In this document: positions 52,576-63,544 of the stretch, in pieces
Layout: the number at the start of each line of letters is the position of its first letter
Numbering within the stretch: the first letter of the stretch is position 1
Assembly (NCBI GenBank): GCA_001464475.1
Contig: LNDX01000002.1
Location: forward strand, 105,642-169,641
DNA: 64,000 bases
Direction of reading: 5' to 3'
DNA from: Flavobacteriaceae bacterium Ga0077528
Lineage (GTDB): Bacteria; Bacteroidota; Bacteroidia; Flavobacteriales; Flavobacteriaceae
Program-made: the position numbers and the translations under genes
Notes under the pieces: generated by a model
Told to the model about the DNA's origin: nothing
The model's database searches: none
Seen by the model: the letters and a program-made list of their open reading frames with translations, nothing else

Positions 52576-52638
52576 TTAAAACATTTTTAAATCAAATCAC
52601 AATAGATTGAATTTTAGTAACTTTATAAAAAATATTTT

Positions 52639-53070
52639 GTGAAAAATCTAATTTACATTTTTGTAATACTCCTTTTTATAATTGGATGCTCTTCAACAAA
52701 TAAATCTATTTCAACAACTAATGAGAATTCTACAAAAACATCAGACACTATTAGAATTGCAAATGACTCCTTAGAATATGAAGTAATAATTATTGATGGT
52801 GGATTTAATTCATGGTTATATTCTCATGCAAGACCAAGAGGATTTTATTCAGAAAGTTATTTGGAAAACCGAAATAGAATCTATGTAAATGAATGGAATA
52901 ATCGTGCAAGACAACCGCTACGTTACAATCCTAATTTATATGAAATGCAAATAAATTACGATTTTAATATTCACTATGGTTACGAAGTAAACTACTTGAT
53001 TTATAATTATTTCATTTATTTTCAAATAACATACAAACAACAACTCGCCGGATTTGTACCACGTCCATAA
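52639..53070 (+). CDS. DUF6146 family lipoprotein
   Basis: 143 residues from a GTG start. Lipoprotein signal (KNLIYIFVILLFIIGCSST, lipobox IIGC), then a short domain with FNSWLYSHARPRGFYSE and the YNPNLYEMQINYDFNIHYGY strand region, matching DUF6146 of flavobacteria. Function is unknown. The next gene (DUF6787-type) starts after 30 nt and has its own promoter. Confidence 0.75.
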   Translation: MKNLIYIFVILLFIIGCSSTNKSISTTNENSTKTSDTIRIANDSLEYEVIIIDGGFNSWLYSHARPRGFYSESYLENRNRIYVNEWNNRARQPLRYNPNLYEMQINYDFNIHYGYEVNYLIYNYFIYFQITYKQQLAGFVPRP

Positions 53071-53084
53071 ATTGAGTAAATTTG
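53054..53084 (+). promoter_or_regulatory. Promoter of DUF6787-type gene
   Basis: TTG (53054-53056), 20-nt spacer, TAAATTTG (53077-53084); the -33 lies inside the end of the DUF6146 gene. Confidence 0.6.
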
Positions 53085-53100
53085 CACTTTATTATAGAAA

Positions 53101-53415
53101 ATGGGAAGCTTTAAAGAACGTTGGAACATAACATCAGATTGGCAAGTAGTTGTTATACTTGTTGTCTTTGCAGTTACAGGTTCTACTTCTGCACTTATTG
53201 CAAAACCCATTTTAGCTCTTTTCGGAATTACAAAAGAAAGTATTTCCTTGTGGTTTTTTTATCCTTTATACATTGTGATGATTTTTCCTGTTTATCAAGT
53301 TCTTCTATTAAGTTTCGGATTCCTATTTGGACAATTCAAATTCTTTTGGGCTTTTGAAAAGAAAATGCTTCGCAGCATGAAACTTGGATTTATTGCCGAT
53401 TTTTTTGAGAAATAA
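53101..53415 (+). CDS. DUF6787 family membrane protein
   Basis: 104 residues with two helices (about 18-36 and 48-75) and the motifs SFKERWNITSDWQVVVILVV and FGQFKFFWAFEKKM, matching DUF6787, a neighbour of DUF6146. Function is unknown. Independent promoter as listed. Confidence 0.75.
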   Translation: MGSFKERWNITSDWQVVVILVVFAVTGSTSALIAKPILALFGITKESISLWFFYPLYIVMIFPVYQVLLLSFGFLFGQFKFFWAFEKKMLRSMKLGFIADFFEK

Positions 53416-53440
53416 AAAAAGGAACTATTGAAGTTCCTTT
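53413..53440 (-). terminator. Terminator of the 53425-53745 gene
   Basis: On the minus strand AAAGGAACT / AGTTCCTTT, 5-nt loop, then T run (A run 53413-53417). Overlaps that gene's stop codon. Confidence 0.7.
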
Positions 53441-53745
53441 AAATTATTATCCTCTTGATTTTTAATTACATAAGTGTAAATCCATGTCAGCGTAAATGTT
53501 GGAATGAAATCACTAAAAGGTAATATCTCTTCTAAAAACTCTATTATTCCACCCACTTTACCAATGGAACCTTTATACATATAAGATAACATAAAAGCGG
53601 CTAATGGTGCCCAAATGGTATCTGCAAGTTCTCCGAAAACTGGAACTAAATAGGTTAACATACCAACCAAATCAAGAAAAATACCTAAAAATAAATTTCT
53701 TTGTTTGTTACTTAAGTTGGTCAATGCATCCGATTGTAATATCAT
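53425..53745 (-). CDS. Small membrane protein, unknown
   Basis: 106 residues. Hydrophobic segments at about 19-37, 41-58 and 78-95; charged N-terminus LTNLSNKQRN and C-terminus KNQEDNNLKELQ. No family recognised. The AT-rich codon use is like its neighbours. Single gene; its terminator overlaps the stop. Confidence 0.55.
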   Translation of the reverse strand: MILQSDALTNLSNKQRNLFLGIFLDLVGMLTYLVPVFGELADTIWAPLAAFMLSYMYKGSIGKVGGIIEFLEEILPFSDFIPTFTLTWIYTYVIKNQEDNNLKELQ

Positions 53746-53795
53746 TTCTAATTTAATTTATAATTTGGAAATGATATTACAAATCTAATGCCAAA

Positions 53796-54467
53796 CTATT
53801 TAGGCTGATTAATCATATTGAAAAAGTCGTTTCTGTTTTCTTTTTCATTAAAAATTCCACCATATTGAATGGTTGAAGTATAACTCGATTCATCTTTAAT
53901 TCCACGACTTGATACACACAAATGCGTTGCTTCCATTACTACAATAACATTGTCAGTTTCTAAAACAGTTTTCAATTCATTGTAAATTTGCATAATCAAA
54001 CGCTCTTGCACTTGTGGACGACGAGAATAATAATCAACTATTCTATTCAATTTAGATAAACCAATTACTTTTCCACTTGAAACATAGCCAATGTGTGCTT
54101 TTCCAACTATTGGTAGAAAGTGGTGCTCGCAAGTTGAGTTGAAACTGATATTAGCTTCTACCAACATCTTGTCATAATTATAACTGTTGTCAAAAACCGA
54201 TATTTTTGGTTTGTTCGCTGGATTTAATCCTGAAAATATTTCTTGAATAAACATTTTAGCTACTCTATGAGGTGTTCCTTGAAGACTATCATCAGTCATG
54301 TCTAATCCCATTTCTTCCATGATTATATGGAAATGCTTTTCTATGGTTTGCATTTTGTCAGCATCAGATTTGTCAAATGCATCAGGACGTAAAGGTGTTT
54401 CTGCCGATGTCATCTGATGATTATCGCCAATCAATTCGTAAATTTCTTTTTCAATTAATGTGTTCAT
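53796..54467 (-). CDS. folE: GTP cyclohydrolase I
   Basis: 223 residues. It opens GTP to dihydroneopterin triphosphate for folate synthesis. Zinc Cys residues are in STCEHHFLPIVGKAHIGYVS and ATHLCVSSRGIKDESS; QERLIMQIYNEL follows the usual layout. The N-terminal 40 residues vary in the family. Single gene; a -7 element lies 32 nt upstream of the start. Confidence 0.94.
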   Translation of the reverse strand: MNTLIEKEIYELIGDNHQMTSAETPLRPDAFDKSDADKMQTIEKHFHIIMEEMGLDMTDDSLQGTPHRVAKMFIQEIFSGLNPANKPKISVFDNSYNYDKMLVEANISFNSTCEHHFLPIVGKAHIGYVSSGKVIGLSKLNRIVDYYSRRPQVQERLIMQIYNELKTVLETDNVIVVMEATHLCVSSRGIKDESSYTSTIQYGGIFNEKENRNDFFNMINQPK

Positions 54468-54498
54468 GGCTATTTTATTTTGGGTTTATTTTGTTTAA

Positions 54499-54506
54499 CA
54501 AATTTA
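54499..54506 (-). promoter_or_regulatory. -7 element of folE
   Basis: Reads TAAATTTG on the minus strand (TAnnTTTG). Confidence 0.45.
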
Positions 54507-54624
54507 CGATAATTTTAAACAAAAAGTTTTCTTTAACTTTTATTTATTATTTATTCAACGATAAAAAAAATCTATATCACTCATTTTTTATAAAATACTT
54601 TGTTACTTTGTGAAAAATTGAAGC

Positions 54625-55287
54625 ATGATTACAGCCAAAAATATTCACAAGTTTTATGATAGTTTACAAGTCTTAAAAGGTGTTGATTTACATATAAAAA
54701 AAGGTGAAATTGTATCCATTGTAGGTGCATCTGGTGCTGGAAAAACAACGCTATTGCAAATCCTAGGAACGTTAGACAAACCTTCTGTTGAAAATGGAAC
54801 TTCATTAACTATAAATGAGGAAGACATTTTAAAAATGAACGATAAATTGTTATCTAAATTTAGAAACCAACATTTGGGATTTATTTTTCAATTTCATCAA
54901 TTATTACCTGAATTTACAGCTTTAGAAAACGTTTGTATTCCTGCATTTATAGGTGGAAAAGAAAAAAAAGAAACCGAAACAGAAGCAAAAAGATTACTTG
55001 ATTATTTGGGATTATCACACAGAATTGATCACAAACCCAACGAACTTTCTGGCGGTGAACAACAAAGAGTAGCTGTAGCAAGAGCATTAATCAACAAACC
55101 GGCTGTGATTTTTGCCGATGAACCTTCAGGAAATTTAGATACGGCTTCCGCAGAAAATTTACATCAATTGTTTTTCAAACTCCGTGATGAATTTGGACAA
55201 ACCTTCGTAATTGTAACTCACAATGAAGAATTAGCCAACATGGCAGATCGAAAATTAGTCATGGTTGATGGATTGATATCAAAATAA
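54625..55287 (+). CDS. lolD: Lipoprotein-releasing-type ABC ATPase (LolD-like)
   Basis: 220 residues with Walker [10 protein letters not shown], signature [15 protein letters not shown] and Walker [14 protein letters not shown]. It belongs to the LolD/MacB ATPase group, which powers lipoprotein release from, or export through, the inner membrane. No LolC/E permease is adjacent; the next gene is an unrelated polytopic membrane protein 5 nt away. The symbol is by family similarity and should be read as LolD-like. Confidence 0.85.
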   Translation: MITAKNIHKFYDSLQVLKGVDLHIKKGEIVSIVGASGAGKTTLLQILGTLDKPSVENGTSLTINEEDILKMNDKLLSKFRNQHLGFIFQFHQLLPEFTALENVCIPAFIGGKEKKETETEAKRLLDYLGLSHRIDHKPNELSGGEQQRVAVARALINKPAVIFADEPSGNLDTASAENLHQLFFKLRDEFGQTFVIVTHNEELANMADRKLVMVDGLISK

Positions 55288-55292
55288 AATTT

Positions 55293-56993
55293 ATGGTTCT
55301 AATACATCTATCATGGATTTATATTCTCTTCACCACAATCAATCTTGGTTTTGGTTTTGATAGATGTATTGGATTGAAAAATAAAAATTTCGCGATTACA
55401 TCCATTTTAGGATTATTTTCTGTTACTATTCTTGCGAGCGTTTGGGCAATTTTTGGTAGAATTAATATTGAATTTCATGGAGTTCTCTTAATTCTTAATC
55501 TTTTACTCTTTTTCAAATTCCAAAAAGAGATTATTGAAAACTATAAAAGCTTTTGGATTGAACTATATTCACTATCAAAAACGCTAAAAATCTTTTTATT
55601 CACAATTACTTTAATGATTGTTGCACAATGCAGTTCTATTCCGTATGTAATTGATAATGAATCTTATTACATTCAAACCATCAAATGGATTAACGAATAC
55701 GGATTCGTAAAAGGAATTGTGAATTTGCATTTTTTTCTTGGTCAAACGAGTGGTTGGCACATTACACAAAGTGTTTTTAATTTTTCGTTTCTGTATTCCA
55801 ATTTCAATGATTTAAGCGGTTTTGTAATGCTTTTGGGAACCATTTTTTCTATCCAAAAACTTCAAGAATTTTACCAAAATAAAAACTCCAACTACCTTTT
55901 AATAGGATTATTTCCGATAACGAGTATTTTCCTTTTTCAATTTATTAGCGCACCATCACCTGATATTCCGGTTTATGTTTTATCGTTTATCATCTTTTTT
56001 TACTTTTTAGAAAATTTCAAAAAATGTACTGTTGAAGTATTTAATTTGATTGTAATTTTGATACTTTTTACACTTTATATTAAAAATACCACTTTAACTT
56101 TTGTTATAATTCCAATCGTATTATTGATTCAAAATTTCAAAATTCTATCAAAAAATTTATCAAAATCGTTTCTATTGGCAACTATTGTTTTGATACTTTT
56201 TATAACGAAAAACATTATTATTTGTGGTTCGCCAGTTTTTCCATCCAAATTATTTGCATCCTTTACTATGGATTATGCGATTCCGGATAGTATTGAAAGT
56301 TTTTATTACGATCAATTAAAATATTATGGTTACTTCGTCGATTTACAACAATACAATTCTATGTCGGCTTTCGATTTATTTTTAAGATGGCTATCGCTTC
56401 CAAAACTAAATGGATTGTTCAATAAATTGAGTGTTTTACTCATAATAATTACACCCTTTTTCATCTATAAATTTCAAAACAAGAAAGCAGTTTGGATACT
56501 TTATATTTTGATGGTTTTGCAATTAATCATCCTTTTCGCAACATCGCCTCAATATCGATTTTTCATGAATTTTATCTTATTCTTTTCGCTGTTTTGCTTC
56601 ATTTGTTTGTTTCAAAATAAAAGAATAATTAATGCTGTTTTATTGCTTTCGTTAGTTCCAACTCTACTAATTCTATTTCTTCCTATCAATTTAAACCGTT
56701 TTTCAAATTACAAATTCATGATGGAACTAAGTAATTTTTCAACAGAAAATATAGTTTTTCCACATGAAAACACTAAAAACAATACATCATTTGAAGTCAT
56801 TCAATTAGGTAATATGAACTACAACTCACCTATCCAAAACGACTTCTTTTGGGCAAGCGGAAACGGAACTCTTCCTTGTGTAAATAAAGATCAAATTGCT
56901 TATTTCAAGAAATACTTTTATATCATTCCACAACAAAGAAGCAAAGATTTAAAAGACGGATTTTATGCCAAAAAAATCAACAAAAATGACTAA
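55293..56993 (+). CDS. Polytopic membrane protein, GT-C-like (LIC_10190-type)
   Basis: 566 residues with about 12 membrane helices, a large first loop after helix 4 (YVIDNESYYIQTIKWINEYG, then FVKGIVNLHFFLGQTSGWHI) and a soluble C-terminal tail. The acidic DNES motif after the early helices is like the catalytic Asp/Glu of GT-C glycosyltransferases (inference). It resembles the LIC_10190 family of spirochaete and Bacteroidota membrane proteins. Starts 5 nt after the lolD-like stop and overlaps the following gene. Confidence 0.65.
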   Translation: MVLIHLSWIYILFTTINLGFGFDRCIGLKNKNFAITSILGLFSVTILASVWAIFGRINIEFHGVLLILNLLLFFKFQKEIIENYKSFWIELYSLSKTLKIFLFTITLMIVAQCSSIPYVIDNESYYIQTIKWINEYGFVKGIVNLHFFLGQTSGWHITQSVFNFSFLYSNFNDLSGFVMLLGTIFSIQKLQEFYQNKNSNYLLIGLFPITSIFLFQFISAPSPDIPVYVLSFIIFFYFLENFKKCTVEVFNLIVILILFTLYIKNTTLTFVIIPIVLLIQNFKILSKNLSKSFLLATIVLILFITKNIIICGSPVFPSKLFASFTMDYAIPDSIESFYYDQLKYYGYFVDLQQYNSMSAFDLFLRWLSLPKLNGLFNKLSVLLIIITPFFIYKFQNKKAVWILYILMVLQLIILFATSPQYRFFMNFILFFSLFCFICLFQNKRIINAVLLLSLVPTLLILFLPINLNRFSNYKFMMELSNFSTENIVFPHENTKNNTSFEVIQLGNMNYNSPIQNDFFWASGNGTLPCVNKDQIAYFKKYFYIIPQQRSKDLKDGFYAKKINKND

Positions 56994-57750
56994 TTCCGAG
57001 CTAAAATCATTCCTAGACGAGAAAGTCGATTTATACAACAATCCGAAGTTTATTGAAAGTGATCCAATACAAATTCCGCATGCTTTTTCTTTGAAAGAAG
57101 ACATTGAAATTGCAGGATTTTTATCAGCAACAATTGCTTGGGGAAACCGTAAAATGATAATCAATAATGCAAAAAAAATGATGGATTTCATGGGAAATTC
57201 ACCATACGATTTTGTACTAAACCATCAAGATTACCAGCTCGAAAAATTAGAGAATTTCGTTCATCGCACTTTCAATGGTGGCGATATGATTACGTTTGTA
57301 AAAGGTTTACAAAATATTTACACCAATCATAATGGTTTGGAAGCTGTTTTCGCAAATAACATTGAGAAAGATTCAATGCAAAAAAGTATTTCCGAATTTA
57401 AGAAAGTATTCTTCGAAATCAATCATCAAAGTCGTACCCAAAAACATATTTCTGATCCATTAAATAATTCGGCAGCCAAAAGAATCAATATGTTTCTTCG
57501 TTGGATGGTTCGAAACGATAAAAAAGGAGTAGATTTTGGAATTTGGAAAACCATTCCTACGTCCGCATTATCTTGTCCGCTTGACGTTCATTCTGGAAAT
57601 GTAGCTCGAAAATTAGAACTACTTTCTAGAAAACAAAACGATGCAAAAGCACTTTCAGAATTAGATAATAACCTTCGAAAATTAGATGCAAATGATCCTG
57701 TAAAATACGATTTTGCATTATTTGGTTTGGGCGTTTTTGAGAAGTTTTAA
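56986..57750 (+). CDS. DUF2400 (TIGR02757) family protein
   Basis: 254 residues from the ATG at 56986, which overlaps the preceding stop by 8 nt; an ATG at 56965 would give 261. Motifs: IPHAFSLKEDIEIAGFLSAT, IAWGNRKMIINNAKKMM, FLRWMVRNDKKGVDFG and CPLDVHSGNVARKL, the TIGR02757/DUF2400 pattern. The final helical part resembles HhH-GPD DNA glycosylases, but no activity is established. It meets the stop of the converging CarboxypepD_reg gene 1 nt away. Confidence 0.82.
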   Translation: MTNSELKSFLDEKVDLYNNPKFIESDPIQIPHAFSLKEDIEIAGFLSATIAWGNRKMIINNAKKMMDFMGNSPYDFVLNHQDYQLEKLENFVHRTFNGGDMITFVKGLQNIYTNHNGLEAVFANNIEKDSMQKSISEFKKVFFEINHQSRTQKHISDPLNNSAAKRINMFLRWMVRNDKKGVDFGIWKTIPTSALSCPLDVHSGNVARKLELLSRKQNDAKALSELDNNLRKLDANDPVKYDFALFGLGVFEKF

Positions 57751-57751
57751 A

Positions 57752-58489
57752 TTAATAGTTACGCATTTTTTTAAAAGCATCACTTTTGGCAATAAGAAAT
57801 TCATAAATTCTAAGGTATTCCATTTCTTTCATTAAAACAGAAGATTGCAAATCCACGTCACAGTATTCTTTGAATATAGTTATATCTTCTTCTTTTAATT
57901 TTAAAGTTTTAACATAAAAATCTTTGTCAAAATTAGACTCCAAATAATCGATAAAACGAACTTTTTCATTCTTTTTATCTTCATCATCATCTCCTAAAAG
58001 ACTTTTCACAAACTTTGATACTCCTTTACCCATTCTAACAAAATCTAATCCATTGGGAGTCCTTCCGTCATAAACACCTACTACTTTTGGAGCTGAAGCT
58101 TCTTTAGCAACGGTAATCTTATCAATATCCTCCTGACTTACTATATTTTTATACTTAAATTTATTAGCAACTTTAACTTCATCAAGTTCAATTGGCATTT
58201 TAGATAAATTAATCTGTAGCCAATTAGCATCAATATCTTTCTGCGTGATAATTAATTTATAGTTATTAAATTCGTTTACAAACAACACTAATTTATCCCC
58301 AACAGCAACTTTAATTTTAAACTCTCCATTGTTATTAGTTACAACAAGCGTGTTTTGTGTAAAATTAATAACGTCAACTTTAGCCATAGGAAAATAGTCG
58401 TTCACAACTTTTCCTGAAATCACTTTCTCGGTTTGAGAACAAACATTTTGAATAAAAAAAAGTAAAATAAAAAAGTAGTTTATCTTCAT
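57752..58489 (-). CDS. Secreted CarboxypepD_reg-like domain protein, short
   Basis: 245 residues with a signal peptide (MKINYFFILLFFIQNVCSQ) and a CarboxypepD_reg-like domain at about 22-100 (EKVISGKVVNDYFPMAKVDV, ANWLQINLSKMPIELDEV). The rest (about 130-245) is helical and charged, ending KSDAFKKMRNY. No catalytic motif. Like its longer counterpart at 46722-47879, it is an envelope protein of unknown function. The gene converges on DUF2400 without a terminator. Confidence 0.75.
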   Translation of the reverse strand: MKINYFFILLFFIQNVCSQTEKVISGKVVNDYFPMAKVDVINFTQNTLVVTNNNGEFKIKVAVGDKLVLFVNEFNNYKLIITQKDIDANWLQINLSKMPIELDEVKVANKFKYKNIVSQEDIDKITVAKEASAPKVVGVYDGRTPNGLDFVRMGKGVSKFVKSLLGDDDEDKKNEKVRFIDYLESNFDKDFYVKTLKLKEEDITIFKEYCDVDLQSSVLMKEMEYLRIYEFLIAKSDAFKKMRNY

Positions 58490-58663
58490 AAGGTTCTGTT
58501 ATACTTCATAAAAGTATTGGAAACATTCAAAATAAAAACACAAGTAACCTATAATCTTATGTTAAATAAAAACTTACAACTGCAATACAAATAAGAAAAA
58601 GGAACCTCACGTTCATTAAAATTTTAAGTTTTAATCAAATATAATTTGAACTAAAAATTGCAA

Positions 58664-58691
58664 TTGATATTGATTTTTTATGCTATTTTTG
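58664..58691 (+). promoter_or_regulatory. Promoter of udk
   Basis: TTG (58664-58666), 17-nt spacer, TATTTTTG (58684-58691). Confidence 0.6.
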
Positions 58692-58718
58692 TCCAAATAA
58701 TAACACAACAACACAACT

Positions 58719-59327
58719 ATGCTTATCATCGGAATTGCAGGTGGAACAGGTTCAGGAAAAACAACTGTTGTTCACCAAATTATGAACGAACTTCCAGAAA
58801 CTGAAGTCGGAATTATTTCTCAAGACTCTTACTACAAACAAAATGTAGGCATGAGTTATGAAGAAAGAAGCAACATTAATTTTGACCATCCACGCGCTAT
58901 CGATTTTGAACTTTTAGTACAACATTTAAAAGAGTTAAAAGCCGGAAAAACAATCGATCAACCTGTTTATTCCTTCGTAACGCACAACAGAACCGACGAT
59001 ACCATTTCAACGCATCCAAGAAAAGTAATGATTGTAGAAGGAATTCTTATCCTAACCAATCCAGAACTTCGCGAAATGTTTGACGTAAAAGTTTTCGTTC
59101 ACGCCGATTCAGACGAGCGTTTGATTCGTCGTTTAAAACGTGATATTGCAGAGCGTGGTCGTGACATGGAAGAAGTTTTAAACCGTTACCAAACGACACT
59201 AAAACCAATGCACCAACAGTTCATCGAACCAACAAAAGCATTTGCAGACATCATCATTCCAAACGATAAATATAATACCGTTGCTATCGATGTGGTTCGT
59301 GCCGTAATCAACCAACGCTTAGTCTAA
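58719..59327 (+). CDS. udk: Uridine kinase
   Basis: 202 residues, full length. It phosphorylates uridine or cytidine with ATP or GTP in pyrimidine salvage. P-loop IAGGTGSGKTTV (about 5-16), the substrate region IISQDSYYKQNVGM, NFDHPRAIDFELL, and RRLKRDIAERGRDMEEVLNR are all conserved. The DivIC-like gene follows after 17 nt. Confidence 0.95.
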   Translation: MLIIGIAGGTGSGKTTVVHQIMNELPETEVGIISQDSYYKQNVGMSYEERSNINFDHPRAIDFELLVQHLKELKAGKTIDQPVYSFVTHNRTDDTISTHPRKVMIVEGILILTNPELREMFDVKVFVHADSDERLIRRLKRDIAERGRDMEEVLNRYQTTLKPMHQQFIEPTKAFADIIIPNDKYNTVAIDVVRAVINQRLV

Positions 59328-59344
59328 TTTTATATCTGAAATAA

Positions 59345-59698
59345 ATGAAAAATTGGTTTCAAAACCTTATTAGTGATTTTCCGTTTCTTAAGTTTTTAGG
59401 AAGCAAATACACTTTGGTTTCCTTATTTTTCATCGTTTGGATGCTTTTTCTTGACAATTATTCTTATATGGATAGTCGTGTTTTAGATAAAGAAATCAAC
59501 GAATTAGAAGACAATAAAAGATACTACCAAGAAGAAATCGCTACGGACAAACAAAGCATTAAAAACTTAAACAATCCTGGTCAAACCGAAAAATATGCTC
59601 GCGAGAAATACTACATGAAAAAAGACAGCGAAGACATATACATCATTGACATCGAAGAAGATAGAATTAAAGACAGTTTAGAAGGAGCGAAACAATAG
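59345..59698 (+). CDS. FtsB/DivIC-type septum formation protein
   Basis: 117 residues. One transmembrane helix at about 20-38 (SKYTLVSLFFIVWMLFLDN), then a coiled coil (DKEINELEDNKRYYQEEI), then the conserved NLNNPGQTEKYAREKYYMKKD and an acidic tail. This is the DivIC/FtsB pattern of small division proteins that link FtsQ/FtsL in the divisome. Separated from udk by 17 nt, so probably co-transcribed. Confidence 0.85.
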   Translation: MKNWFQNLISDFPFLKFLGSKYTLVSLFFIVWMLFLDNYSYMDSRVLDKEINELEDNKRYYQEEIATDKQSIKNLNNPGQTEKYAREKYYMKKDSEDIYIIDIEEDRIKDSLEGAKQ

Positions 59699-59765
59699 GC
59701 ATTTCGGAAATGGCAATTCCTGCTTTCCGTTCTACTTCGTGCCACTGCAATCAGGGCTAGATTGT
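59699..59765 (-). repeat. Dispersed TAGCCCTGAT...AGCAGGAATT intergenic element
   Basis: Read on the minus strand, this stretch contains CTAGCCCTGATTGCAGTGGC then GGAAAGCAGGAATTGCC. From memory it resembles an intergenic element seen widely in flavobacteria. It is GC-richer than the flanks. The first part of the 306-nt gene-free gap (59699-60004). Confidence 0.55.
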
Positions 59766-59832
59766 GAACTTTAAACTAGAGTTAGCGTTTTTAAAGAAAT
59801 CCTACATTAACAATAATAATTTACATCAATTT

Positions 59833-59860
59833 TGTCATTTCGACGCAGGAGAAATCACAC
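59833..59860 (+). repeat. Dispersed TGTCATTTCGACG intergenic element
   Basis: TGTCATTTCGACGCAGGAGA continues as AATCACAC; this wording is a known dispersed motif of Bacteroidota intergenic DNA (from memory). Second part of the 306-nt gene-free gap; the remainder (59861-60004) is AT-rich and holds only the mutA promoter candidate. Confidence 0.65.
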
Positions 59861-59973
59861 AAGAAAATAACAGCAGATACTTCCTACTTCAAAATAAAAA
59901 ATAATAACAAAAAAGTATATACCTATTTTGCAAAAAATCAAATTTAAATCTTCAAAAAAAGATAATTTTTGAC

Positions 59974-59981
59974 TAAATTTG
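59974..59981 (+). promoter_or_regulatory. -7 element of mutA
   Basis: TAAATTTG (TAnnTTTG), about 23 nt before the GTG start at 60005. It lies downstream of the alternative TTG start at 59969. Confidence 0.5.
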
Positions 59982-60004
59982 AAGTATCAAAAAGCAAAAT
60001 ACTT

Positions 60005-61381
60005 GTGAGCACAAATAAACCACTTTTTACAGATTTTGAAAGCGTAAGTTCCAAACAATGGAAACAGCAAATTCAATACGAACTCAAAGGCGCCGATTAC
60101 AACGAAACACTCGTTTGGGAAAGCCCAGAAGGCATCAAAGTAAAACCATTTTATCACAATGATGAAGTGGAAGAAACAGATTCTAAAATTTCAATAAATT
60201 CTCCAGAAAAAGCCTTTGAAATTCTTCAAAACATCTTCGTTCACGACGTAAAAAAATCTAACGAACGTGCATTAGACACACTTAATCGTGGAGCAGAAAG
60301 CATTCGTTTTACGATAGAAAATGATACCATTTCTATTGCAGATTTGATGCAAAATCTTCCTTTAGAAAAAACAACTTATTATTTTTATTTACCATTTCTA
60401 TCGGTAGATTTCGCAACTAAAGTAAGTGAATATGCAGCCAAAAATCATGCAAAATTCGTAATCCAAATTGATCCAATTGGTCAACTTACTAAAGACGGAA
60501 ATTGGTTTGAAAACCTAGAAAGCGATTTTGAAAAACTAAATACTATTGCAAGTTCATCAGCTGTTAATTACCTAAATATAAGTTCGGGAATTTACCAAAA
60601 TGCTGGAGCCAATATGGTGCAACAATTAGCTTACACTTTGGCGCAAGCTAATGAATATTTTAATAGAATTCCAGCATTAAAACATCCCATAACAATTGAA
60701 GTCGCAGTTGGAACCAACTACTTTTTCGAAATTGCAAAACTTAGAGCTTTACGACTTCTGTTCAACACTTTAGCTAAAGAATACCATCATAATTTTGATT
60801 GTAACATCATTGCTACACCAACTCGTAGAAATAAAACTATTTACGATTACAACGTAAACATGCTACGAACTACAACCGAATGTATGTCGGCAATTCTTGG
60901 TGGCGCTAATATTGTAGCCAATTTACCTTACGATGCTTTGTATCATAAAGACAACGAATTTGGAGATAGAATTGCTAGAAACCAACTTTTAGTTTTAAAA
61001 CACGAAAGTTATTTTGATAAAGTAAATAATCCTGCCGATGGCGCTTATTATATTGAAAATCTAACGCAACAATTAGCAGAAAAAGCATTAGAATTATTCA
61101 AAGACATTGAAAAAAATGGTGGTTTAATTACCCAATTAATGGAAGGAACTATTCAACGAAAAATCAGTGAAAGTGCCAATAAAGAGCAAGAATTATTCGA
61201 CAATGGTAAAGAAATATTATTAGGAACCAACAAATATCCAAACAAAAACGACAGCATGAAAAATGATTTGGAATTGTATCCTTTTGTAAAACAAAATCCG
61301 CGCAAAACGCTCATCACTCCAATCATTGAAAAAAGGTTGGCAGAGAAATTAGAGCAAGAGCGATTATCTCAAGAATCATAA
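60005..61381 (+). CDS. mutA: Methylmalonyl-CoA mutase, small subunit
   Basis: 458 residues from the GTG at 60005 ([20 protein letters not shown]); a TTG start at 59969 adds 12 residues but lies upstream of the -7 element, so it is unlikely. [20 protein letters not shown] and [20 protein letters not shown] are typical. The small subunit lacks the C-terminal B12-binding domain, as in Bacteroidota (shorter than the actinobacterial form). It pairs with ScpA, whose gene starts 2 nt downstream, to convert succinyl-CoA and methylmalonyl-CoA. Confidence 0.9.
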   Translation: MSTNKPLFTDFESVSSKQWKQQIQYELKGADYNETLVWESPEGIKVKPFYHNDEVEETDSKISINSPEKAFEILQNIFVHDVKKSNERALDTLNRGAESIRFTIENDTISIADLMQNLPLEKTTYYFYLPFLSVDFATKVSEYAAKNHAKFVIQIDPIGQLTKDGNWFENLESDFEKLNTIASSSAVNYLNISSGIYQNAGANMVQQLAYTLAQANEYFNRIPALKHPITIEVAVGTNYFFEIAKLRALRLLFNTLAKEYHHNFDCNIIATPTRRNKTIYDYNVNMLRTTTECMSAILGGANIVANLPYDALYHKDNEFGDRIARNQLLVLKHESYFDKVNNPADGAYYIENLTQQLAEKALELFKDIEKNGGLITQLMEGTIQRKISESANKEQELFDNGKEILLGTNKYPNKNDSMKNDLELYPFVKQNPRKTLITPIIEKRLAEKLEQERLSQES

Positions 61382-61383
61382 CC

Positions 61384-63507
<2,124 letters not shown>

Positions 63508-63544
63508 AATAATTAAATTTATTTATAAAACATTATCGTATTTA

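Noticed and set aside
54625..55287. A full Lol system here
   Set aside because: The neighbouring gene is not a LolC/E permease, so only a LolD-like ATPase is claimed.
58490..58718. Possible small gene upstream of udk
   Set aside because: AT-rich, with stops in all frames of useful length; only the promoter is supported.
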